Positions 43,139 to 52,570 of a stretch of 64,000 nt of DNA are shown here, in pieces (positions within the stretch are counted from its first letter, which is position 1; the number at the start of each line of letters is the position of its first letter). The notes under the pieces were generated by a model. That model saw only the letters and a program-made list of their open reading frames with translations. It did not search any database and was not told the origin of the DNA. The stretch is taken from the NCBI GenBank assembly GCA_009823505.1, contig VZQC01013986.1, positions 863,073 through 927,072 on the forward strand, written 5' to 3'. This DNA is from Rhizomys pruinosus. Lineage: Eukaryota; Chordata; Mammalia; Rodentia; Spalacidae. The translations under genes and the position numbers were made by a program.

Positions 43139-43434
43139 TGTTTGGGCTTATGATGCAGAGAAGTAAATCAGAAACCAGATGTCTAAGTGGATTCTTAGAG
43201 AGCCTCCATCAACACAAGTGTATGCCCTCGTTTATATCAAATTGCCAAGCACTAACCAGCACAGCGGCCTTTGTGGTTAGGCTGGAGGCTGGCCTGCAGT
43301 CTTCTGGCACATTTTGAACCTCAGTGTGGCTACCATGAGAGGTGATCTATTGTCTTTGGGCTTAGGCTGTAGAGAAGAAATCAGAGCCCAGATGTCTAAG
43401 TGGACTCTTAGGGAGCCTCCATCACTACAAGTGA
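43139..43434. repeat. Direct repeat of ~78 bp at ~214-bp spacing
   Basis: 43141-43222 ('tttgggcttatgatgcagagaag...catcaacacaagtg') and 43355-43432 ('tttgggcttaggctgtagagaag...catcactacaagtg') match with scattered substitutions and a few short gaps; the central 'ccagatgtctaagtgga' is identical. The 130-odd bp between them is not repeated. Confidence 0.9.
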
Positions 43435-43435
43435 G

Positions 43436-44552
43436 ATAAAATATGAAGTATCTGGACAACTTCATAGACTGTGCCGACTGCACTTCCCAGCAAAATACAA
43501 GAATGTACTCTCTGGTGTTACCTCTGTCCTTTCCTGATCGCTCAGCCACAGTTACCTGCTATTTTGATCAAATCAAACCCTCAGAAATTTGGCACTAAAT
43601 GAGAATGGGAAGTCAGCTGCCTCCCACACTCCCTAACTTGGGCACTGGGGGGTAGGCGGGGGGATGGGCTTTTTCAAAGACATTGTCTCAGAGCTAGAGC
43701 TGCTTTTAGTGGTAGTAATCTAACACCCACCCCCACGACCCCATTCTATCCAAAATTCCCAAAGAGACAGCAGAAAAAGCCATTCTACAGCTTGCCTTAC
43801 ATAACCCCAAATTGCTATTCATACACATTGAAAAACCCATTTTGGAATATTGCCTTAATATCTTGAATTCAATCTAATGGCTTCACTCTGTATAATTTTG
43901 TGCCTCAGGGAGCTGGTGAGGTCCTTTCTGTGCCACAAATGAATAACCCCTTCCCCGGAACTGCTCACTAAGTACCTCTGAATGTCCATCCACCTCTCAA
44001 TGCCGTTCATCTCTCCAATAGGCTTTTGTTCTATAAAAATGTATCGGAGAAAATACTGTTATCGCAAGTTAGTTTAATTCGGTTTGAAAATAAGTAAGCA
44101 TGGCTTCTTATTTAGGTCACTGGTGATAGGAGCAGGTTAAAGATGACCACAAACATAAGCTCTCTGAGTTCACACTCTCCTGAGAGCCTACCCCGCTCAG
44201 GGAGCTCCACTTCCCAGTGAAAGACCCTGTCTCAGAAAACAAGGTGGAGGGCCCTAAGGAACAACACCTAAGGTTGGTCCCTGCTCTCCTCGCGCACCCC
44301 AAAATAAGAACCAAACCTGTGTTCCTATAGGATGTGAGAATCTTCAGCATTTTTCAGAGTTGACCAATACTTTGAGTTGACAGCCTGCTTCACCTAAACA
44401 TGCTGTATAGAGTGGTTGAAATGTGTTTAAGGACATTTCAGAAAAGTTTGGATAATTTGTCCCAATTACAATATAAAATTCATGCAAAGAATTAAAAAAA
44501 AAAATAAAACTCAAGTCAACGATGAAAACATCAGTTTTGGAAGCTTGATTTT
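43436..44552. other. Unrecognised sequence
   Basis: About 1.1 kb without recognised repeats, apart from a possible SINE scrap near 44160-44240 ('gagctccacttcccagtgaaagaccctgtctcag'). Confidence 0.45.
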
Positions 44553-44554
44553 GT

Positions 44555-44700
44555 TTTCAGAGATAAAGTGCCCCTTTAGCCCCAGCTGGCCTGGAACTCA
44601 TTATGTAGACCACCGGGCTGGCCTCTATCTCACAAAGATCCACCTGCCTCTGCCTCGGGAGTGCTGCAATTAAAGGTGCATGCCACGCACACCTGGCTGC
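44555..44700 (-). repeat. B1 SINE, antisense, older
   Basis: 'agataaagtgcccctttagccccagctggcctgg...gtagaccaccgggctggcc...gagtgctgcaattaaaggtgcatgcc...cacctggc'. Full length, moderately diverged. Confidence 0.9.
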
Positions 44701-44754
44701 AAACAGCAATTTTAAAAATCAAACATCAGCATAATTCAAAAAGATACCATTTTA

Positions 44755-44982
44755 GGGGCTGGAGAGACGGCCTAGAGGTTAAGAGTGCCGACTGCTCTTG
44801 TAGAGGACCCAGGTTCGATCCCCAGCACCCACATGGCGGCTGAAAACCTTCTTTAACTCCAGTTCCAGGGGAATCCGACACCCTCTTCTGACCTCCGCAG
44901 CATTGCACAACACAGGTGCACAAACCTACATGCAGACAGTACATTCATACACATACAAAAATAAATCAAAATTAAAAAAAAA
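44755..44982 (+). repeat. B2 SINE, young, sense, with target duplication
   Basis: 'ggggctggagagacggcctagagg', box B 'ggttcgatccccagc', body 'ctttaactccagttccaggggaatccg' (no 17-bp unit), A-rich tail; flanked by 'aaagataccatttt' at 44740-44753 and 44983-44996. Confidence 0.95.
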
Positions 44983-45087
44983 AAAGATACCATTTTGTAC
45001 TTACATGCCGGAGCATGGTGGCAGGAAAATATTAGAGGTCTTTGTTCTCCATAATGACACAATCATGTTTCTATAAGAACAGTGAAC

Positions 45088-45300
45088 TGGGGGCTGAGGA
45101 GATGGCTCTTCAGGTAATAGCACTGGCTGCTCTTGCAAGGTTCCAATCCCAGCACCCATGTGACAGCCAACAACTGTCGTCAACTCTAGTTTCAGGGAAT
45201 CTGACATCCTCTTCTGTCCTCCCCAGGTACTGCACAACACTGGTGCACCATCTACATGCAGGCATAGCACTCCTAAAGCAAAATACAAATAATAGAAAGT
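45088..45300 (+). repeat. B2 SINE, sense, older
   Basis: 'gggggctgaggagatggctcttcagg', 'ccaatcccagcacccatgtgacagcc', 'ctagtttcagggaatctgacatcctcttctg', then a weak A-rich tail. Confidence 0.88.
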
Positions 45301-45743
45301 TTTTTAAAAATTTAAAAAAGAGCAGCACTATATGTACAGTAAAAACTGTAATTCACACAAAAGTCTGTCATCTGAACTGAAGTGAAAAGTTTGTGTGTTG
45401 GGCACTCAGAGCAGAGGCTACAGGGAAGTCCCTCAGAGCACCATGGATGAGCGCTGTCAGGAACATGTCCATTCATCATTCATTTGATTTTGAATTAAGC
45501 TTTAGTTGTCATACATTCAGGACCTTTTATTGTTGCCAAGTTTTCTGTGCCTCCCCATTCATTACACAACCCTACAGTGTCTTGTTCCACAATTTGAGAT
45601 GTGGGGTGGGTCTAAATAACTAGACCAATCACTCACTAACCATGTAGTTGTTTCCTAGTAGTTGGAACAAGTCCCTGTCCTCGGATACCAGTTTAGTGTT
45701 AAACAAGGGGGAAAATTTTTGCCCAAAGGCAAAAATACACATT
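45301..45743. other. Unrecognised sequence
   Basis: No recognised element. Confidence 0.45.
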
Positions 45744-45754
45744 TAAAGTAAAGT

Positions 45755-45881
45755 TTTTTTAATTAATTAATTTATTTTTATGTGTATGAATGTACTGTCT
45801 GCATGCAGGTCTGGGGATTGAACCCGGGTCCTCTGCAAGAGCGGTCATGCTCCTAACCGCTAGGCCATCTCTCCAGCCCCA
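45755..45881 (-). repeat. B2 SINE, antisense, internally deleted
   Basis: Tail side ('tttatttttatgtgtatgaatgtactgtctgcatgcag') joins directly to the head side ('gtctggggattgaacccgggtcctctgc...ggccatctctccagcccc'), losing about 100 bp. Target duplication 'aaagtaaagtt' at 45744-45754 and 45882-45892 is perfect, so the deletion is recent or occurred at insertion. Confidence 0.92.
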
Positions 45882-45892
45882 AAAGTAAAGTT

Positions 45893-46232
45893 ATTTTAAA
45901 GTTATAAGTTGTGCATAGTTGCTGAGACAGAGAACAGGGAATGGTCTTTTAAAACAGTATCAAAGATGCACTTCCTACCATGTGAATTTTTACCCAAGAC
46001 AGGCCCTGGCAACACCCACCAATCTACATGGGAAAAGAGTCTTATTGCTTGGGAAGCAACCTCTGCCTGAGAGCTTCCTGTGGGCAGGCCTGAAAAACTC
46101 CAAGATAAAAAAAGCCTCTCCTCTCCTCAACAATTTTCATTTATTTTTAACACATTTTTTTCTTTCCCCTTCTACCTTTGGAATAGTATCTGGCTCCATT
46201 CATCCTTATGACTAGCACATATAAGAACAGAC
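45893..46232. other. Unrecognised sequence
   Basis: No recognised element; a 98-residue plus frame at 45919-46215 has no known domain. Confidence 0.45.
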
Positions 46233-46285
46233 AGACATACACACACATACGCACGCGCGCGCGCACACACACACACACACACACA
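46233..46285. repeat. (CA)n/(CG)n microsatellite
   Basis: 'acatacgcacgcgcgcgcgcac' followed by about 11 CA units. Alternating purine-pyrimidine throughout, with a pure CG core. 46286-46575 beyond it is unrecognised. Confidence 0.95.
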
Positions 46286-46579
46286 TTTGCCTGACACCTT
46301 GCAGTATGCATGGGCCAGTGACTAAGGTGCTCTCAAGAAATGCTGCCACCATCTGCTCCAGATTTCCCAAGAGCACGCAGACCTTAAGACACTCCCCTGG
46401 CTCTCGTGGTGGCCTTCATCTCACTAGGCCAGGTTCATGCTGGCTGTGAACGGTTGCCTCATCCCTTGGTTATTATTACGAACTCCCATTTGATTTTCTT
46501 TCATGTCACTTATTTGTTTCTAATGTACAAAACCACTCCTTTCTTCCTCAGCCTTGTTAGTTTTTAACTTTTCTTTACT

Positions 46580-46760
46580 TATTTTTACTTTTTATTTGTG
46601 TATTTTGCATATAAGTGCCCCCACTTCATGTAATGCCCATGGAGACCAAAAGAGGATGTCATATCCCCTGTGGAGTTAAGAATGGTTGGTAGTATCACCA
46701 TGTGGGGTCTCTGCAAGAGCTGTCAGTGCTTTTAACAGCTGAGCCACCTCTCCAGCCTCT
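46580..46760 (-). repeat. B2 SINE, antisense, old and gapped
   Basis: 'cccatggagaccaaaagaggatgtcat', 'caccatgtggggtctctgcaagagctgtcagtgc', 'gagccacctctccagcc' mark a reverse B2 missing part of its middle. Confidence 0.8.
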
Positions 46761-47509
46761 GTTACTATTTTTTCAACCATGGAAGAAATTTCAGCATTTG
46801 TTCGCCTGCCTCCTCTGATTTCAGATTCTACACAATGGGGCTATAGTTTCCACACAATACACAACATCCATTTATAAGATACCGTGGGAAAAGCTTCAAT
46901 CTCTGCTTGTCCCATGATCTCCCAGCAGCAGCAATATGCTTCTCCTCCACAGGGTCTAAAGGTCTTGGCCTTCCTCACCATCCCTCAGGCTTCTGTGGTT
47001 CTTCCAGGCAGATGATGATTCTATCTTGTCTCTAAATACTTTGACTGTGGTAGACAGTTTTATGCATGGATTATATGCTATTCTCTCTTTGCTGCATGAC
47101 TACTTCTGCTTCTTTCCTTTTCCTTACTGTGTAATACTCTCATTCTGTTCACTCATGTATTTACTGATGTATGTGGAAGTGATTTCCATCTGGGACATGT
47201 TACCAATGCACATTATGGGGAAACGAACCACTTTTGTGATCATGTGACAAAGTTGCCATCATTACTGTGGAGTAAACTCAGAAGTGGAATCGTGGTTTTG
47301 AAGTTCACTGTATGTTTTATACATACGTACATACAATGTAAACATAAATATTCACAATTTTGCATGTTGTAAAGTTCTTTCAAGTTTTATATTCTCACCA
47401 GCAGTATATGGAAATCCTAGCTATTCCAAAGTTTTACTTTGGTATTAATATTGAGAAATACAGATGGGGGTGGTGACAGAGAGAAAAGAGAGAGACAGAG
47501 ATGATTTCT

Positions 47510-47654
47510 TTTTTTTTTTTTTTTTTTTTTTGTCTCCCTGTAGCCCCAGGTGTCCTGGAACTCACTCCATAGACCAGGCTGGCCTTGAACTCACAAAAAT
47601 CTGCCTGCCTCTACCTAGTGCTAGGATTAAAGGCGTGTGCCACCACTCCCGGCA
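47510..47654 (-). repeat. B1 SINE, young, antisense, with target duplication
   Basis: T19 tail, 'gtctccctgtagccccagg...ggcgtgtgccaccactcccggc', flanked by 'acagagatgatttct' at 47495-47509 and 47655-47669. A short deletion removes 'gcctcccaa' before 'gtgctaggattaaagg'. Confidence 0.95.
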
Positions 47655-47735
47655 ACAGAGATGATTTCTAATTTCAGTTGTGCCTTTAGATCAAGCATCA
47701 TTGTATTTGAGTTTTAAGTGCAGCATGTGAATATA

Positions 47736-47737
<2 letters not shown>

Positions 47738-47770
<33 letters not shown>
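47738..47770. repeat. (CA)n microsatellite
   Basis: About 16 CA units. Confidence 0.95.
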
Positions 47771-47775
<5 letters not shown>

Positions 47776-48199
47776 TCCATATACACACTAATAATATGTC
47801 TAGTCTATAATTATTAACTGTGGCATTCTACAAATGTTAGATTAAAGTAGGTGACAGATTTGCTAAAATCATCCATCTTCACTAAACTTTGCTCTATTTG
47901 TTTTATCTGCTGAAAATCAACATCATCAGACTTTCCAACTGTAACTGTAGATTCTCAGCCCTATTTCATTTCTCCAATCTCGGATTCATGCATTTCAAGA
48001 TGGTCTTATATACTTCTTGTCTGTCCATGATTGCTGTGTCTATGATGAATTGACATATTTGTTACTATGAAATTTCTATTTACCTCTGAGGATACTCTTG
48101 TTTTTTTGCTAATATCACCAATCTTATGCTTAATAGTCATACAAAACACTTTTTCTAACCATTTACTCTCACACTGTTGAAGTCTTAAAAATATACATT

Positions 48200-48410
48200 T
48201 CTTTTTTTGGTATGTGTATGAGTGTTTTGCCTACTTGTAGGTAAGTTCCTGGATATGTGCAGGGACCCATGGAAGCCTGAAGAAGATGTCAAATCCCTTG
48301 GAACTGGAGTTATAAATAGTTGTTATCTACCATGTGGGTACTGAGAACCAAATCCGGGTCCTCTCCAAGAGCAGCCAGTGCTCTTAACTGCTGAGCCATC
48401 TCTCCAGTCC
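48200..48410 (-). repeat. B2 SINE, antisense, old
   Basis: 'ggtatgtgtatgagtgttttgcctac', 'cccttggaactggagttataaatag', 'gggtcctctccaagagcagccagtgctc', 'gagccatctctccagtcc'. 'tgaagtctt' before and after is a possible target duplication. Confidence 0.88.
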
Positions 48411-48447
48411 TACTACTGAAGTCTTTAGAGTTAAAAATCCATCTCTG

Positions 48448-48695
48448 GGGCTGGAGAGATGGCCTAGTAGTTAAGAGAGCCGACCGCTCTTGCAGAGGAC
48501 CCGGGTTCGATCCCCAGCACCCACATGGCGGCCGAGAGCCGTCTGAAACTCCAATTCCAGGAGAACTCCAGTTCCGGGGGAGTCCGACACCCTCTTCTGA
48601 CCTCCGTGGCGTTGCACGTCACGGGTGCACAGACTTGCATGCAGACAATACATTCATACACATATGGAAATAAATAAAATTAAAAAAAAATTTTA
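48448..48695 (+). repeat. B2 SINE, young 17-bp-duplication subfamily, sense
   Basis: Best-preserved B2 here: 'ggggctggagagatggcc' head, 'gggttcgatccccagc' box B, 'gtctgaaactccaattccag' + 'gagaactccagttccggg' tandem unit, CpG-rich 'ctccgtggcgttgcacg', A-rich tail. Flanked by 'aaaaatccatctctg' at 48433-48447 and 48696-48710. Confidence 0.97.
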
Positions 48696-48821
48696 AAAAA
48701 TCCATCTCTGGTATTATGATGGAAGTCTTAAATTTTGATTTTTCTGATTATCTCCGCATTTTTAGTATTTTTAAATATGTTGATAATTAATATAATAATA
48801 ATTTCCTATTATTTTCAAGGC

Positions 48822-49006
48822 TGGCCTCCAACTTACTATGTAGCTAGCCAAGGATGACCTTAAACTAATCCTCCTGGTACAACCTCAAGCACTGGAATTA
48901 CAGACCTGGGCCACCACTCCTGGTTTTATACACTGCTAGGGAACTCAGGACCTTCGTCCTGTATGCTAGGCAAGCACTCTGGCAACTAAGCTACATCCTC
49001 AGCCTG
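48822..49006 (-). repeat. B4 SINE (ID-B1 fusion), antisense
   Basis: Reverse proto-B1 ('ggctggcctccaacttactatgtagctagcc...agcactggaattacag') is followed by a reverse ID head ('gctaggcaagcactctggcaactaagctacatcctcagcc'), which is the B4 order on the minus strand. Confidence 0.75.
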
Positions 49007-49162
49007 ATACTTCCATCATAAACTCAATCATTCTATTATTTCTTTTGTATTTTGTCCCTTTAGTTTAATTTTCTTCTTTGTACACCATTTCTGTCTCTTT
49101 TTTGCTATGTTTTAATATATTATTCATTACATTTTTCTATTGGGTTTTGTTCTTGATACTAT

Positions 49163-49240
49163 CCTCACTATCAGAGATTTGTCTGCCTCTGCCTCCCTAG
49201 TTCTGAGACTAAAAGCATGTACCACCACACTCAGCCAAGC
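49163..49240 (-). repeat. B1 fragment, antisense
   Basis: 'cagagatttgtctgcctctgcctccctagttctgagactaaaagcatg' is the head-side third of a reverse B1. Confidence 0.8.
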
Positions 49241-49434
49241 TACATTTAAAAATGATGGTGATGGGCCTTATAACAGCCTTAGTAATGATAAATAAAACAG
49301 CATTTTCTTCCTCCTTATGGCCTACAATATGGAACATTATTTGAAGTTTGAAGCTTTTTTTTTAATTCGTCAGATGAACAGGGAATGTCTGGAACACTTG
49401 AACTCATTTATCTTTTCATCATGAATAACTTAAA

Positions 49435-49657
49435 AATATTTTCTTATTTTATGCGTATGAGTATATTGCCTACATGTATGCAAGTGTACCTATGTCCTGC
49501 ACAGATGCAGAGATCAGAAGAGGGAGTCAGATTCCCTGGTACTGGAGTTACAGATGGTTGTTAGCTGCCATGTGGATGCTGGCAACCGAACTGAACCCGG
49601 GTCCTCTGCAAGAGCAAGCAGTGCTTTTAACCTCTGAGCCATCTCTCCAACCCCCTC
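49435..49657 (-). repeat. B2 SINE, antisense, older
   Basis: 'ttatgcgtatgagtatattgcctacatg', 'ccctggtactggagttacagatgg', 'cccgggtcctctgcaagagcaagcagtgc', 'gagccatctctccaacccc'. Confidence 0.9.
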
Positions 49658-50191
49658 TCTTTAATAATTTTTATTCTGTGTTTCTGTTTAGTTTTGCCAC
49701 TTGACTAATAATTCTGTCTCTAGGAAGTTCACATCAGATACATCACCTGCAAATGAAATTGTTCCCAGCCAAAAAGGTGATAGGGTAAAGGAAAAGGTCA
49801 CGCAGGTTACTGCAGTGCCTCTGCCCCTTAGCTGAGCTCTCTGAGGAACAGTCACAAGAAGAGTTTCTGCCATGTCCCAAGAGGAACATTTTCACTCAAC
49901 TCAGGGAAAGAGTTTCACGAAAGCTGCTTCACCACTTCAGAAGTAAAACATAAACATACTGGAAGCCCTAGAGATTTTCTCAAATTAATTCAGTATGAAA
50001 CAAACAGACATGTAGATGCCAGAGGAGCAATACAGTGAAGACGGATTCCTTTAAACCCAATTAATCTTCCTGGGTATTTTGTTGCAATGAGCTCATCTTT
50101 CTGTCAGTGGTTTAGTTGTGAGCAAGACTATGAATCAACTTCAGTCTCTTTAGTATTCTTGCTCCAAAATGCTAAATGTTTATTCCTAGTT
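49658..50191. other. Unrecognised sequence
   Basis: No recognised element. Confidence 0.45.
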
Positions 50192-50570
50192 AGCTTCAGC
50201 TGTCACCTTGATACAAAGTAGCATCACCAGGAAAGAGGGTCCCCTCAGACCTGAAGAACAACTGCCTTGTCAGATTGGCCCAAGGTCAAGTCTATGGGGA
50301 ATTTTCTTCATTGCTAATTGATGTAGGAGGGTCCAGCCCATAGCAGCCAGTGCCATTCCTGGACAGGCGTCCTGGGCTGTATAAGAAAGACAGCCAAGGA
50401 AGCCAGTGAGCAGCGTTCTCCATGGCCTGGGCTTCAGTGCTTGCCTCCACGTCCCTGCCCCGGCTTCCCTCAGTGATGGACTCTGCTGGGGGAAGTGTAA
50501 GCCAAGTAAACCGTTGCCTCCTGCTTGCCTTTGATCTTGGTGTTTATTACAGAAATAAAAGGGGAAGGAG
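50192..50570 (+). repeat. Rodent LTR-like interspersed repeat, sense, near full length
   Basis: 'gcttcagctgtcaccttgatac', 'gatgtaggagggtccagccc', 'gggctgtataagaaagac', 'cagcgttctccatggcc', 'gaagtgtaagccaagtaaacc', 'ggtgtttattacagaaataaaa'. A TATA-like 'ctgtataagaaag' and a 3' polyadenylation-type segment are compatible with an LTR, but the family is not named. Confidence 0.65.
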
Positions 50571-50579
50571 TACACTTAT

Positions 50580-51030
50580 TGTCATCAGGATGAAGGATGT
50601 TTATGTTTAATGTGTACAAATATATTTCTTATTTTGATGCTATTTGGCAACACCAAGAATACAGTGCTGCTAGATTCAGCAATGTGAACAAACATGATGC
50701 TCTGTGGAAGAATCCTGTCACAAAAGATATCATTTGAGTCTGTCTATGTAAAATTCCGTAGTGAGAGAAAGTTGGTCAGTGGTGAGCCTGGGGTGGTAGT
50801 GGACACAGAATGAGAAGGGCCCGGGGGGTGAGTGTGTGCCCAGCAGAGGCAGTCACAGCTGCAGAGTCATATAAAAATTATTGAAGTATCTACTTAGATT
50901 GGTAAACTTCAATATCTGTAAATGTCAACACTCCAGAAACTGATTGTTGAAGTTAAAATGAACCACAAAATACCAACCTCAAATTGTTACTAAAATGAGT
51001 ATTTTATCATTGATGATGACATTACCATTA
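50580..51030. other. Unrecognised sequence
   Basis: No recognised element. Confidence 0.45.
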
Positions 51031-51118
51031 AAATGAAGAGGCACAGTGGGAACCCTGCAGTCCTGTACTTGGTTGGTGGAGGACAGAGGATGAGGACTTC
51101 AAGGTTGTCCTTGACTAC
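51030..51118 (+). repeat. B1-like fragment, sense, old
   Basis: 'gaggcacagtgggaaccctgcagtcctgtacttgg...cttcaaggttgtccttgactacatgg' follows a proto-B1 order. Cut at the next repeat. Confidence 0.5.
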
Positions 51119-51119
51119 A

Positions 51120-51470
51120 TGGGGGTTCTTCTCTGCTGCTGTAATAAACATCAGGACCCAAGGGAGGAGGAAACCGTTTATTTCATTTCATTCTTGCAAG
51201 GCCCAGCCCATCTTTGAGGCGAGTCAGGCAAAGACTCAAGGGAGGAACCTGAGCCTGAGCTACTGAGAAGGCTTTTCTTATATAGCTCAGGACCACCTGC
51301 CCAGGCGTGCCACCACCTACTGCGGGCCGGGCCCTCCCACCCCACTTAACAATAAAGAAAATGCTTCTCTGGTGTGGCCACAGGCCAATTTAATAGAGGG
51401 AATCCTCCTGTTGTAGTTCGCTCTTCCCAGGTATGTCAAGTGGACAACCAAAGCTGTCCAGCACAATTGT
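51120..51470 (-). repeat. Rodent LTR-like interspersed repeat, antisense
   Basis: 'ttctctgctgctgtaataaacatcagg', 'aaaccgtttatttcatttcattc', 'gggccgggccctcccacccc', 'ggccacaggccaatttaatag', 'gtatgtcaagtggaca': reverse of the family at 50192-50570. The two nearby copies face each other. Confidence 0.7.
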
Positions 51471-51474
51471 CGAA

Positions 51475-52465
51475 AGGGCAATCTGGAAATCTGTGTATTC
51501 TACATACTTATTTGAGGTCTTTACCATATGAAAAAAAAAAAATGAAAAAGAAGAGGAAGATACACAGCTGGGCCCTTGAGAAATGGAGATTATGCTCACC
51601 TGTTAAGTGCTTAACTTAGTACACTTTGTATATATTGTGATGTAAATCAAATTTTGCATGGATTTCAAGTGAATTTCTATTAATCAACCCATTGTAAGCA
51701 TAAGCCAAGTGCACATTTCATTTAAAGTTAGATCCTCATTCCTCAGTTACTTAAAGTGTGTTGCTTTTAGGGGCTCAAGGCTAGCAAACTTCCCCCTCCC
51801 CCTTCCTCTCATCACCCTCCCCCTCCCCCTCACCACCCTCAGTAATTTTATTGCTCACTAGTTTGTGTCAGACCCTAATCTAAATAGACTCCTTTTTATT
51901 TAAGCCTCCGACTATAATTCTAACCTTTACAGATGTTTCCCTACCTTTTGAATTTCGACAGAAAATAGGATGTTTTACTCCCTGTGGCAGCACTTGATTA
52001 CACAATGTCTTCCTGTGGTTGATGAATAGGCAGATGGAGGGACAGAAGCTGAGGAGATAGGCAGGTGGTAACTTTTACAGAAGAGTTTTGATGAATATTC
52101 TCACAGCAAAGACTAGGAAGGGAGAAAAACACCGAGATTAGATACTCTAGCAGAGAGCTTTGAACTCTTCCTTCCCAGTAGACACTCTGGAGGAGAACAG
52201 GCACTAGGCTGGCGACCCCGGTCAGGGTGCTCTGCTCCACGGGGCTACAGAGGCAGCGACGAGCAGGGAAAATGACTTTTTCAGACTTCCCAGTAAGCTA
52301 TGCCTGGTTTTGAAGTTTAGTAATAATAACTAGAGCTAACCAGGACTTTCTCTGCATGAAAGAACCAAGCATGGCTCATTCTCAGAGCTGGTAGACTGAG
52401 AGGCCAGGTCGATACTGCATTATCACTAATCTGTGCATATGTGTTGCTGTTTTGTTGTCATTATT
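51475..52465. other. Unrecognised sequence with a C/T-rich patch
   Basis: No repeat family recognised. 51789-51843 is CCCCCT-rich. A frame at 51998-52240 has no known domain. Confidence 0.45.
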
Positions 52466-52467
52466 TA

Positions 52468-52570
52468 TTTTCTTTTTGAGATAGGGTTGCATGTTTGCCT
52501 TGAATCACCATCTTCTTCCTCAACTTCTCCAATGTTTACATTACAGGTATGTACTGCGACAGTAAACTTA
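52468..52570 (-). repeat. B1-like relic, antisense
   Basis: 'ctttttgagatagggttgcatgtttgccttgaatc...cttctccaatgtttacattacaggtatgtac' is a weak reverse proto-B1. Confidence 0.45.

Larger units (their letters stand above)
46800..49280 (-). mobile_element. Old L1 (L1M-type) relics, antisense, with nested SINEs
   Basis: 47050-47450 ends with 'actcagaagtggaatcgtgg' and 'ttatattctcaccagcagtatatgg', typical of the reverse L1M 3' region. 47790-48180 and 48700-49160 ('gattgctgtgtctatgatgaattgac', 'ttttgtccctttag...') look like further reverse ORF2 sequence. Boundaries and continuity are uncertain; 46800-47040 is weakest. Confidence 0.5.

Noticed and set aside
48448..48520. tRNA-like box A and box B sequences here and in every B2/B3/ID copy
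   Set aside because: They are SINE heads derived from tRNA, without a complete cloverleaf, and belong to transposons with A-rich tails.
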